A stretch of DNA of 64,000 nucleotides from Utricularia gibba (Eukaryota; Streptophyta; Magnoliopsida; Lamiales; Lentibulariaceae): positions 372,001 to 436,000 of the forward strand of contig NEEC01000023.1 of the NCBI GenBank assembly GCA_002189035.1, in the 5' to 3' direction. Shown one piece after another: positions 14,128 through 25,008 of the stretch. Within the stretch, counting starts at the first letter, position 1. Every line of letters begins with the position of its first letter. Made by a program: the position numbers and the translations under genes. The notes beneath the pieces are model-generated. The model did not search any database, was not told where the DNA came from, and saw nothing but the letters and a program-made list of their open reading frames with translations.

Positions 14128-14346
14128 TCAGAATCTGGTGGTGGAGGGTCCCCAGCAGCTCAATTCCATGACTTTATCGTACGCATTCCGGCCGCCGGAG
14201 TTGTCCGCCGCCAGGGACTGCAGCGTCTTGGGCACCAACTGCTGCTGCTGCTGCAGACACGTCAAAGAATGACTCCACCGGCGGAAGACGAATCCACCTT
14301 CCGTCCTCCCCACCGGAAGATGCTGCTCCGTGGCTCTGCTGCTCAT
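14128..14346 (-). CDS. diverged wound-induced (DUF3774-like) small protein
   Basis: A 72-residue single-exon ORF starting MSSRATEQHL and ending KVMELSCWGPSTTRF. The terminal block matches the DUF3774 signature RxVMYLSCWGPN, and FVFRRWSHSLTCLQQ aligns with CRWNHTLRVLQQ of its neighbour. The usual AWxVAxSxxAVEA segment is missing and the middle is glutamine-rich, so it has drifted far from the family. I chose the ATG at 14346 because a TATA box (14413-14421, minus strand) places transcription start close to 14388, the only earlier in-frame ATG. The biochemical function of the family is unknown; members are induced by wounding or hypoxia in other plants. It may be functional or decaying. Confidence 0.55.
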   Translation of the reverse strand: MSSRATEQHLPVGRTEGGFVFRRWSHSLTCLQQQQQLVPKTLQSLAADNSGGRNAYDKVMELSCWGPSTTRF

Positions 14347-14412
14347 GCTCACAATGCCGGGATTATTCCTCTCCGTCTGGATCTCCATAGCCGTCTCCTC
14401 GTTCTTGCATCT

Positions 14413-14421
14413 CTATATATA
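14413..14421 (-). promoter_or_regulatory. TATA box of wound-induced gene 2
   Basis: Minus-strand TATATATAG about 70 bp upstream of the MSS start codon at 14346. Confidence 0.45.
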
Positions 14422-14424
14422 TGG

Positions 14425-15501
14425 CTGTCGAAGACGGGAGCTCACCGGGAAACTGGGGGCCGTGAATTTGTGGGTGATTTCGAAGCGAGCATCTGGTTTT
14501 CTGCAATCCAATTTGTGTGGCATCATCTTGCAGAAGAATCCAATCATCAGAGTGACCGCGCGTTCCATGGTGACGGCTGAAGTTCAGCCACGATGCTTGA
14601 TTAGGACAGCCGGCTGGCCCACGTGACAAATAAGACATCCACGATGCTTATTTAACAATTTTGGATTTAACTTATGTGATATTAAATGTGGAGGGTATTA
14701 ATTCATATAAAATTTAATACTTTTACAATTTAGAGAAATATTTATTATTAATTGCTTAGTACCTATGTTTCAAATTTTACTTGTGACGCGATATATTACA
14801 AAATTTGATGATTTATGTGGTTCATATTATATCGTTTCGAAATTCATTTCAAGGCTATTAATTGAACCATGAAAGATGAGTGATCCTATGAAACCTTTGT
14901 GTTCGAAAGATGATTTTATGTTAATCTTCAAGGAAAGTCTCTACTTTTCAAGACGCACTAAACATTGTAATTCATAACTTCATTTTGATGTGAAAAAAAA
15001 AATTATAAACTGATAATATGAATAGTTTCAGAATAAAGTCATCACTACTAAACATATTTTAAATTAAATATTTATGGGTTACAGCTTTTAGTGCTTGTTA
15101 ATATTACTATTTCTTAATTTTTATGTTAATAATTATACTGTATTACTAAAAATAATAATTTTTTAAAATTTGTTTTTAATGCAGACATAAACTTGTGCTG
15201 GGCCAATAATCCTGGCGCGTGGGTCCAGAATATGGGCCGGGCTGGAGAGTCAGATGGATGGGCCAAAAATACAAGATGGCAGCCCAATAAAGAAAATTCC
15301 TTCTCCGTCCCCATGGCGCCGGTGAGAAAATGGCGTCACGCGGCTGGCTGACTTTTCCACAGTTCAAACACCGCCAGCTAGGCGATCACCTGAGACACGG
15401 CTTCCTCCGCCGGCATTTTCCCTCCTTATAAATACCCATCGGTCGTTTGCTCATTCATTCATCAAAGCAGCGCATCTAAGAAGCAGACATCGCAGAAAAC
15501 G
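14425..15501. other. spacer between wound-induced gene 2 and XTH (divergent promoters)
   Basis: AT-rich from 14640 to 15180 with no gene-like frame. GC content rises over the last 300 bp, the XTH promoter, which ends in a TATA box. Confidence 0.5.
15427..15434 (+). promoter_or_regulatory. TATA box of the XTH gene
   Basis: TATAAATA in CTCCTTATAAATACCC, 75 bp before the start codon at 15502. Strong match and spacing. Confidence 0.65.
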
Positions 15502-16497
15502 ATGGCGGAATTCTCATTTTCCGGTGCCAAGTTCTCCGTTTTCGTGCTCTGGTTCATTCTCGCTACCGCCTCCGCGAACTTCTACAACGACGCGGAGATC
15601 ACTTGGGGCGACGGTCGTGCCAGGATTTTGGATTCCGGCAACACGCTCACTCTGTCGCTGGACAGGAACTCCGGCTCCGGATTCCAGTCCCGGAATCAGT
15701 ACTTGTTCGGAAGATTCGATATGCAACTTAGGCTCATCCCCGGGAACTCCGCCGGAACCGTCACCACTTTCTACGTAAGATCACGCTGTGTTGCTGATAG
15801 AAAGCATTCTCCTCACTGAAATGAAAATTTTTCTCTCTATCTTCTTTGCAGTTGACTTCTCTGGGAGCAAACCACGACGAAATCGACTTCGAGTTCCTCG
15901 GAAACTCCTCCGGCAATCCCTACACCGTTCACACAAACGTCTTCGCGCAGGGGAGAGGCGACAGGGAGCAGCAGTTCCGTCTCTGGTTCGACCCCACCGC
16001 CGACTTCCACACCTACTCCATCGTCTGGAACCCGCAACGCATAATGTAAGTTCCGATCGGAGAATCTCCCCACAGCAGCAGTTTCGTCACTGTAGTAATG
16101 TGAAAAACTTTCCGGTTACAGATTCTTAGTGGATGAAACGCCGATCAGAGTATTCAACAACCGGCAGGCAAACGGCGTCCCGTTTCCAAGCACTCAGGCG
16201 ATGAGAGTTCACTGCAGCCTGTGGAACGCCGACGACTGGGCGACGCAGGGGGGCCGTGTGAAGACAGATTGGAGCTTAGCTCCGTTCGTGGCCACCTACC
16301 GGAACTTCAACATCAACGGTTGCCTTCCGGGGCAATGCAGCTCGGATTCTTTCAGAAATGGAGCATGGCAGACGCAGGGGCTGGATGCTCGGGGAAGGAA
16401 TAGACTGAGATGGGTGCAGCAGCGCGCCATGATCTACAACTACTGCACAGATTTCAACAGGTTTCCGAGAGGAATACCAGCTGAATGCAGCCAGTGA
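15502..16497 (+). CDS. XTH: xyloglucan endotransglucosylase/hydrolase (GH16, XTH22/23-like)
   Basis: Secreted cell-wall enzyme that cuts and rejoins xyloglucan chains during wall expansion. Three exons, 15502-15774, 15852-16045 and 16122-16497, give 280 residues. An N-terminal signal peptide covers about residues 1-25 and ends near ATASA. The catalytic motif [10 protein letters not shown] begins at about residue 99, with nucleophile Glu101 and acid/base Glu105; the conserved N-glycosylation site NSS follows directly. The C-terminal XET domain has paired cysteines ([37 protein letters not shown]). The intron pattern and the short [10 protein letters not shown] loop fit group I/II transglucosylases such as TCH4/XTH22. 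No defects seen. Confidence 0.95.
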
Positions 16498-16833
16498 TTC
16501 TGATTCTGCAAATTGTTCCCTTTCTTGAATCCATTCGTTATTCATTTACATTACAAGTGAAAAATGCATCCCTTTTGTGTCTCCCATTGCCAGTAAAGAA
16601 AAGTTGCAGCAAAGAATAGGAAAGAAAACCAACTGATCAACTTCTAGATTCATCTTCCATGGAGAAATGAAGCTCCATGGAAAACCAGAAAACTGATAGA
16701 GGCATAAGTTAAGTTCCATATGAAGAAAACTTTAAAAACATCACCACCCACAAGTTCAGATTCACTCCGGACCGATAGCTTCGTTCCCCCCAACAATCCC
16801 TTTGTCAAACTAAACCTCAAATCAAGAACCCCG
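16498..16833. other. XTH 3' flank
   Basis: XTH 3' UTR and flank. No independent feature seen. Confidence 0.4.
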
Positions 16834-17134
16834 TCATTTAAATGCACTCATTAACTGGAGCCAAGTTTCCCAGATTCTCCCATGCCTGAAACAAGCCCAG
16901 AAACAGTGAAGAGACTAAAAATGGTTTTTTTTTTTTTTTTGTTTGAAGTTTACCATTTGCGAAATAAGTTTTGAGATTCTTTTCTGGGATTCAAAAGAAA
17001 TCATACTCATTTTTTCAACAAAAAGAGAGAAACCCAAAGGTAAAAGCTTGGGGTTTCAGGAAAAAAAAAAAAACTCACCTTTCTGGGAGAGAAGCAGCCC
17101 AGCTGCGATAAACTTGAAGAGGGTAATACGCCAT
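16834..17134 (-). CDS. candidate two-exon microprotein of unknown function
   Basis: On the minus strand a TATA box (17297-17304) is followed by ATG at 17134 opening MAYYPLQVYRSWAASLPE. A GTGAGT donor follows exon 1 (17079-17134), and a TTTCAG acceptor precedes exon 2 (16834-16885), which ends RIWETWLQLMSAFK before TGA. The joined product has 35 residues and is rich in Trp and aromatic residues. I recognise no family. It could be a real microprotein, an upstream ORF or part of a noncoding transcript. The ordered promoter, start and splice signals are the only support. Confidence 0.25.
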
Positions 17135-17296
17135 GGAAGCGAAAGAAGAGAGGAAGTGTTCAGTCAAAGCGTTCTTGAATCGGCGCGGTTCAAAAAATAA
17201 AGCAAAATATGAATCTGCGATAGCAGAAGGCAAAAGGAACGTATAGGAAAACGTTCTGAAGTGTAGTGGGGACTGGGAGCAGTAAGACACCGAAGC

Positions 17297-17304
17297 TTTA
17301 TATA
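17297..17304 (-). promoter_or_regulatory. TATA box facing the microprotein candidate
   Basis: Minus-strand TATATAAA in a GC-poor context, about 165 bp upstream of the candidate start at 17134. Confidence 0.4.
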
Positions 17305-18368
17305 TAAATATTTCTCCAATTGCGCCACGCCACAAAAACACTTTAAGAACAGTTTCCCTTCTCTTGTTTTCCAGCACGAAACTCGAGAAAGATGATGGTA
17401 ATGGGAGTAAACTGTGAAGTAAAAAATCAAAATGCATTGTCTACCTTCACCCCATGAAGGGTCAAAAACTGTAACTGCAGTAAAAATCTTTAATCCTTTT
17501 GTCATTGATAAGTAGACCCCTGCTGCTGCACCACCGCAGCTAGCGGTTTTAATTGTCTGTCATAACACAAGCAACGTTCTTTCTGGGGTCTTGGTTTTGG
17601 ACCTCTGTTTCCCAGTTACCCCTCCCCATTGTTAATTCGCTTTCTGGCTCAGATCTGGGACCAATTTGCAGACTACATTCTTCAGTGTTTCTTTACTGGC
17701 TGTAAATTCTCCCCTTTCAATGGCTCAAAAATACTGTTGATCAGATGGGGCAATGTGGATTGAAGAAAAAAAGTTCCTGCAAACATGTTAATGCAGTTGG
17801 TAGTTCCTAGAAGCAGACAAGAGTTAATAACTGGTAAGAATGGATTGATCACACAAGAATTGTAGACCTGGACCGGTCTACCTTCTCAAACTCCTGCACA
17901 ATTACAGTAGTGGGAGCACATCGAAGTTGATGAAAAGAATATGTATATTAGCTTCATCCACAAAACGATAATGCATTTGGTTCCCTTAGAGTCAGACACA
18001 GAAGCTCATAAATTGCTTCACCGGCCTCCAGAGTTTCAAGATGAAAACCAGTTACAGTAAATGATTTCGGTAAGTTCCCAGTGACATTCCTTCACCAGTT
18101 CATTGATGTCTGATTGAAGCAAAGGTTCACTTTGCTCCCCTAATTCAACTCTTCAACATCACAATTGTTGGATTAAACTACTGAAATTACTGAGAGCAAG
18201 GATTAACCGATTGAATTGTTCTGCAGCTTTAACCAATCTCCATCTCCTGCTCCAAGCTTGACAGACATACATATGGTAACAGGATTTGAAGTCAAAGACG
18301 AATTCTAGGAACATTAAAGCAGAAAGCTTAAAAGGTAACTCCATGGTTCTTCTGCACCATTAGACTCC
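17305..18368. other. spacer upstream of the microprotein candidate
   Basis: Unremarkable mixed-composition sequence with the PRS4-like 3' UTR near 18160-18368. No coding frame supported. Confidence 0.45.
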
Positions 18369-20249
18369 TTAAATTTGCAGGGCATCAGCTATTGATCCTG
18401 CCAGGCTCAATACTTCGAAAGGCGATTTCCCACTAATAGCTTCAACTGTTTTGGGGCAAGAATCGGTGATCCAGAAGTGGGTAAACGCCTCAACGGAATC
18501 TTGCAAAAACAATGCGGAATATCAGCAGTTCGGGAAGGAAACGTTGAGGATCAGCGATGATTGAGGGTGACATACCTTCAGCCTTGTGAAGAAACCGTTC
18601 CCACGACCTCTTGGGGAATACACCATGAGTCACGTAGGCGCTCACTTTGGCTGCTCCATGAGCAGCCAAAACTTTCTGAAAAAAGACAAAGGAACATAGC
18701 AGGGGTGGGTGAGTCTCTTTTAGGCGCACTGTGATCTGTGATTCCACATATTGTTCAAAGTGCTGGAGAAAAGAGGCAACAGTGGGAACCTGGCATTCAA
18801 TCAAAGTGCCGCCAGACTGAACCAAGTCATCGACAATGACTACGTGATAACCAGCAGGATCACCCTCCTTTATTCTTACGATTCTTTTGTCACCTTCACG
18901 GACCTTGTTGCATATGACCTAAAGCCAAAATACATGTCAAAAGTGCAATAAGCCTGAAGTAACCAATAACACGAACAAACCATGGGGAAGTGATCCAGCA
19001 GCTTATGAAACCTTTTCCAAGCTCCATCGTCTGGAAATGCAACAACTACCTGCAAAACAGATATGTTAAGGATGACGCAAGGACACAATATCTTCACAAT
19101 AAACTCTATTCTAAAGCATAAAATCAGCAACTAACCTTGTCTGAGTTGGGAAGTCGCTGAAGCCGTTCCTTTAGGAGTGGGATCCCACTTTCAAAGACGG
19201 GCAATGTTTTTTCGCCAAAGTAGAATCTTTCCTGTTATAAGATGGGCACACGAAAAAAGGTGTTGGATTCGCATGCCTTTCTAATAAAGCTCAAGCATAT
19301 TCACAACACTAAAGTTCAAGCACAAAAAGAAACAGCAGATGAGTTTTCCGAGATCCATCTAATCCCTTATGAGCCTTTGGTTAAAGAAAGAGTGAGACCT
19401 GCAACGCATGGATATCATAGATAACCAAACTCGTAGGGCCACCTCTAGAAATAGGAATGTTGGATAACATTCTAGCCAAGGTAAATGCTGTGGCAACATC
19501 ACCCTCCTCCTCAATCCGTTCGAACGATCCAGTAGGAAAGAAAGGTAACACTACTGTAAAAGAGGCAGCAAAGAGCATCGGCAACGCATATATGACTGAA
19601 AGCTGTTCAAATATGACAGCCGGTGAGCTGAGAGAAGCTAAGAAGGCGACATGCTGGCCCCGAATATCATGTGCGTTGTTGATGAAAATATTCGGAAACC
19701 CATCATCAAAACTCCTGCAATAACCCAGAGCATCATTCCATATCCAGTTAACACTGTTATCTTGATAAAATCATCAATGAAACGGCACTTAGAAAACAAG
19801 AAGACAAACAAAATCGAGTCTTTATAAAGTAATCCCAGTTCCCAGACAGGTGCATCCTCAACTATGACTCAAAAATCATCTACACGGCCAACTCTTCGAG
19901 TAAAGTGAACACCTTTAGAAACCCAATGAAATGATGGAACCACAATCTTCACAAAGCCGCAAAATCATCTACACAGTCACCTCTTCGAGTAAAGTGAACA
20001 CCTTTAGAAACCCAATGAATAATGGAACCAGAATCTTCACAAAGCCAGAAGTTTTTGCAACCAATGTGTACCAAAAAAATCCCCACAATTACTGCGTCAT
20101 CTTAAATAGGGGAGAGGATTAATTTACCTCCAGTTAACGGATTGGAGTTGAATGAGGTCTGAATGAGCAGCAACATTGCGAGCCAATTCCTCTGCCTCCT
20201 CGCAGAAAAAAAGATGCACCCGCTTCATAACCCTTCTCTCCATATCCAT
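18369..20249 (-). CDS. PRS4: ribose-phosphate pyrophosphokinase 4-like (PRPP synthetase)
   Basis: Makes 5-phosphoribosyl 1-pyrophosphate for nucleotide, histidine and tryptophan synthesis. Seven exons join in phase: 20128-20249, 19399-19714, 19136-19231, 18981-19049, 18790-18918, 18576-18675 and 18369-18499, giving 320 residues. Recognisable blocks in order: [98 protein letters not shown], the PRPP-binding loop [17 protein letters not shown] and [11 protein letters not shown]. This pattern is the phosphate-independent plant PRS3/PRS4 class. I chose the ATG at 20249; the frame stays open further upstream without an earlier ATG, so an extra 5' exon is possible. No plastid transit peptide is visible, so a cytosolic form is inferred. 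Confidence 0.92.
19872..20046. repeat. 89-bp tandem duplication in PRS4 intron 1
   Basis: Two near-identical copies, 19872-19960 and 19961-20046, both containing CTCTTCGAGTAAAGTGAACA and CCTTTAGAAACCCAATGAA. They differ at a few bases and small gaps, so the duplication is not brand new. Entirely intronic. Confidence 0.8.
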
Positions 20250-20548
20250 CTTTCTGATATCACCCCCGCTAGCCGCCAAGGAAACCCCCGGAACCTTCAC
20301 CTGCTTTTCACCGCCCGGTGGGGTGCATCCATTAGCTTCGAAGGTTGATATGGACTGCAGATTTGATTCCAGATATTTCTGAAATTTTCATTTTTTAAAA
20401 AGACCGCTTTTTTGGGAATCGAATATAATGAAAATCTGCACACAACCTGCCGGATTTGATTCCGGTTCATTGGCAGTCATTGTATTCAAATTTCATTTTT
20501 CTAGTTAATTAATCACCAAAAATGTGTTACACTTTTTGGCACCCACTT

Positions 20549-21964
20549 TCACCAAGTAGCTGAACAACTGAAACCGAGGAACGGGGGCGGCGAATGCTTC
20601 AAGCTTGTACTTTTGTTGTTTCTCCAAACGCTGCAATTCTTCGTTTGAAGAGGAAAAAGAAAGAGCAGGAAGTTGCACATCAAGTGAGACTATATACGAT
20701 GGACGCACGAAGAATGTATTTAAAGGAAGGTAAGATCTTTCTTTACCTCTTTCTCAGGTGAAGAATGCTCTGAAGAATTTCTGTTGCAATTAATGTATCC
20801 GGGCAGCCTTGATTCTCTCTGTTTTCCATAATTATGCTTGAGGGCTTTCCGAGATATGCAACGACTTCTTCTTCCATTTTCTTAAGCTGTTGATCCAAAT
20901 GCTCAATGAAGTCTGTGTATGGTGAGAGCTCGGTTAGAGGCTCACCATCATTAGATGTATCTGATTCCTGATCGTCTGTGAAGATTATATCCGCTTGATG
21001 CACCTGCGTATCATCATCAGAACAGCTTGGATCCCTGTCAGTGGGAGAAATTATTCGAACTGGGCTAGGAGCTTCTGCATCGCTGACATCAAGTTCCAAT
21101 GCCATATTCTGAATCAGGAGGCCTTCCTTCATGGATATAGCCTGGAATGTTAGACCAGGTTTCAGATAAAGAACAGAACTAGTACCGCCAACCAAGAATG
21201 TAACTGAAACGTGCTGCATTCATCTCCATATAACACCAAATCTCTACCTCATTGAGTTTTGTGGAAAGCTCATCAAGGGTTTCGATGCGACTCTTGAGCT
21301 TCTCCATGACTTGCATCACCTTTCTCTTTTGAAATAAGGCTTCCCTTGCGTCATTCTCCTTTCCTTTTCTAACACTATATGCGGCCTGCCTTCTGAGTTT
21401 CTCCACAGCTTCCGACAATCGCATGAACCTCAACCGTGAACTGTTGGCTAGACAAAACATCACTTAAAATGGCCATTGGTTCCATGATCATGGAATATAT
21501 CACGAATATGGGCATCCGGGAGAAATCTACAATTAGCAAGTTCCCATTCCACATACCCAATCAGTGAAAGATTTACCTCAAAAAAATTATGCGGATACCA
21601 CAAGAATACATACAAGTAAACAAAAACAATTCCAAAGACCACATTTTTGCAGAAATCAGTGGCTTTAATTGTCATCCAAGAACCAAAATCAGTGAAATAA
21701 CTAGAGCAAATCTGTTGGCAACTCAGTTTCCGCCCGTTCGAAGTCCAGACTACGACATATACACGATTTTTCTCGAAGAATAACAAAATTGAATGCAACT
21801 TCAAAAAACCTACCCTTCGCTCTTGCGGCGACCTCCTCCTCGAGGAGACCATCAAGTTGCTGACGGAGCTCCTCCGCCACTTCAGACGGAGAAGGAGCGC
21901 ACAGAGCTTTCAATCGAGAAAATGGCCGGCATTGAACCAAACCTGCGCCAGAGATCATCAACAT
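20549..21964 (-). CDS. uncharacterised plant coiled-coil protein
   Basis: I do not recognise a named family. Exons: 21814-21964 (ATG at 21964), 21248-21447 and 20747-21141; a last exon at 20549-20630 is placed by a strong polypyrimidine tract and TTGCAG acceptor. The product is about 275 residues. The N-terminal part begins MLMISGAGLVQCRPFSRLKA and could be an organelle presequence. The region EELRQQLDGLLEEEVAARAKG and the long RLRFMRLSEAVEKLRRQAA to LDELSTKLNE stretch are highly charged and helical, typical of coiled coil. An acidic middle (DRDPSCSDDDTQVHQ) precedes a second helix, DFIEHLDQQLKKMEEEVVAY. If the last intron is retained, translation stops one codon after LHLRKR. The gene is convincing; role unknown and C-terminus uncertain. 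Confidence 0.65.
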
Positions 21965-23014
21965 CGTCCGTCCACGAGCATTCCAACTTCACGATACGCG
22001 GTTCTGCAAGATATTTTGCAGAGATGAAATTTGGGCTGTCAACCAGGGGCCTAATTGATGAGCTACAATATGGGCTAGACCCAAAACCAGAAAAGCCCTA
22101 AGCGTTGGCCTGATAAAGAGTATCTCACACAAGAGAAAAAACTTGTGTTTCCTACGTCTGTTCATACATTCAAATATTGCATGTATTTGGATGAAAATAT
22201 TGTTCAAAATATTATTAAAAATAATTTACTAAAATAAGACTGAAAAACTATAATTAAAAAAAATCTTAGAATAAAATTATGCTTCACACATATTTTGATT
22301 TTCAAAATGAAAAATTAATAATTTTGCAAACGATATCGATCATTATATATATATATATTATCTTTAAATCATGATGACAATACAAGTGTGAACTTGATTG
22401 TGTATGTTTTGTATATATTTTCAAACTTGAAATATTCTGTAACGTTTGTTGGGATTTTATCGAAAAAAATTGTTGTGAAATAAATTTAATACTTCCAAAG
22501 TGAAAATAGTACTAAGGGTCTCTGGATATCTATTCGCTTGAGATGTTAACTGAGTGCTCCCGGTTTTTGAAGTTGTTATGGAATTCGATGCATTAGTGCT
22601 TGTTTGACCGCACCAGAGTGGTGTTGCACGCACCACACCACTACAGCATTTGCAGACTCACTTGCCATCCTCATTTCCCATTCTCTGCAGGAAGATTCAA
22701 AGTAGGGTGCTTCCATGGGATTCATGAAGTTGTGAAATCAAGCAAAATATTGTTTAATATAAGTTGATTCAGATCAAACTCGAGTAAAAAATATATAACT
22801 CGATTTATATTCGTTTCAAATGAGTCAACTCATAATCCGTGGTCAAGACTACAAACAAGTGTAATTGAAATAGATATGCTTGAGGAGAATGAATAGCATT
22901 ATCTACTGTACAAGAAGAGAACTACACAGATGGATGGTTTTCATTTCACTTTGTTCTTGCTGTAAATGTACTGCACTTGGAATGCTGAAGGTCTTTAACC
23001 TCCTGTCTTGCATC
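21965..23014. other. spacer between coiled-coil gene and RLK gene
   Basis: Promoter of the coiled-coil gene, then AT-rich sequence with a short (AT)n run near 22348. The last 150 bp are the RLK 3' UTR. No coding frame supported. Confidence 0.5.
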
Positions 23015-25008
23015 TCAAGTTCTGTCAGTTAAGTCACAGCCATGGCTATCTTCTTGCTTACTGCTCTCCGCCGTCGACTCCACGTCCATGCTTCGGCTTT
23101 TCCGACTCCAGCGGTTCTGCAATTGAGAACCATGGAGAGTGAGTTTAGTTACCAGTTCCATGTTCTTGGGGAAGACTGAAGAGCGTTCAGTTGGATGAGC
23201 TAACCTCACGATATGGGAATTCATCAGTTTCGAGCATTCTGACAACATGACTCATTTTGGGTCGCTTGTCTGAGTCAGGATCAACACACTTGAGTGCCAC
23301 CAGAAGCGCACGCTTCAAGGCTCGTGTGGAGGGACGGAGATGGATGTTCCGGTCGATCACCTCTTCCGTTCTCCGGCTAGCTACCATCGTTTTCAGCCAC
23401 TCCACCAGATGAACCTGACAAAGTTCAGATTGTGTCTCATGATGCATGCTAAAGGGTTACTTCTCCATTGCAAAGAATATGAGCTCTAAGAATCGGGGCC
23501 CTTTTCAGATTGTATGGAAACGCACCTCATTTGCAGGGCGTCCGTAGTCGACAGGGTCCCTTCCGGTGATGGCTTCTAGCAGAAGAACTCCAAAGCTGTA
23601 TACGTCGCTCTTTTCGTTCAACAAGCCAGTGTTTGCGTATTCCGGAGCCACATAACTTGGCTCGAAAACAAGCAAGCAAATGAGCAAAAACACATCTGCC
23701 ACAACATGATATTGCAAGCTACAGAATGCATACCCAAAAGTGCCCATGACTCTCGTTGTTATGTGACTCTGATGGGATTCCAGAAGCTTAGCCAGACCAA
23801 AGTCAGAAACTTTGGCGTTGAAGTCTTGATCGATCAAGATGTTGCTGGATTTGATGTCACGGTGCACAACTTTAGGCTCTATGGCTTCATGCAAGTAAGC
23901 GAGTCTGAAATGAGAAGAAGAAGATGATGATGATACAGCACGCATTGTTCAGATTTCAAAAGATGAGGCAGCGTGTGCTTACGCCTTTGCAGTACCAAGA
24001 AGAATCTTGATGCGGGCTTCCCATGGGAATGTGCCATTGCTCCCCAAAAAACCATGAATCCACTGCTCAAGATTGCCATTGTTCACATATTCATAAACAA
24101 GCAGCCTGACAGCATTTTCGACAAAAGTGAGGCTTCAAGCCATTCTTAATAACAGGAAGTTTCATGAGAAAGGTGTAAACTGTAACCTATGAACTCCCTC
24201 AATGCAATATCCTAGAAGGCGTACGAGGTTCTTGTGTCGAACATGACCAATAGCTTCTACTTCACCTCTGAATTCTTTCTCTGCTTGACCTCTGCATTGA
24301 AAATTCAATCAAACAAGGATACCATCCATCCAGAAGGCAAAAGGTGAGGGAGGCTACTCACAGGTTATTAAGAATCTTCTTTACAGCAACCTCTGAACCA
24401 TTAACCAGTTTTCCGCGATAAACAATACCATAGCCACCTTCACCAATGACATTGTGTTCTGAGAAACGGTTAGTTGCGATTTCAAGGTCTCTCAGAGTGA
24501 ACCAGTGGCCCCATCCCAGATGGGACATTTCCGGCAGACCAACTAAAGGCGAAGGCATCACAATCCCGTAAGAGTTCAATGACCGGCTTCGAACATCGCC
24601 TGAGCTACCTTCCTCACCTGACTGAGAGCTGTAAGCCCTCTCATGGCGAAACAATGAACTGCACTGGCTAATATCATCAACATCGCTTGATCTACTCCTC
24701 GCCAACTGGGGTAGAAAGTTGCCTGAGTTTTCTTCAGTTGGCTTATCACTGATGCTCAAGTATACAGTGTCTAGTCCATTGTTTCTGCTACTATCCCCAA
24801 CTCTATCCACTTGGATCTCCTTTGAAACACTCGGGGTTTGGTGAAGAGAAGTGTCCAATGTTTTCCGGTTTCTCTGCCGGGACACAATCCACACTGATAA
24901 AATGGCGAGGATGAGAACTGTGAATGCCACGACGCCCAGGCAAAGAAGGACCCATAACTTCACACCATCATATTTCTGTAACAATGCACTGCTCACACTT
25001 GAAGACAT
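23015..25008 (-). CDS. receptor-like protein kinase of the GPK1/At2g42960 type
   Basis: Plasma-membrane Ser/Thr kinase without a real ectodomain. Seven exons, 24362-25008, 24187-24291, 23983-24105, 23734-23904, 23526-23655, 23205-23414 and 23015-23116, encode 495 residues. Only about 18 residues precede one membrane segment at about 19-43 ([19 protein letters not shown]). The kinase domain has the P-loop GEGGYG at 189-194, catalytic AVKK lysine near 210, HRDIKSSN with Asp308, DFGLAK with Asp326, and APEY; it is predicted active. The tail is Ser/Arg-rich. Full-length similarity fits the TMK-like At3g17420/At2g42960/At5g18500 group, whose ligand and pathway are not well established. An acceptor ending at 25024, just upstream of the ATG, indicates a 5' leader intron. 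Confidence 0.92.

Noticed and set aside
17075-17437. 120-codon minus-strand ORF containing the microprotein start
   Set aside because: Its upstream part lies across the TATA box and leader, so only the ATG at 17134 is a plausible start.
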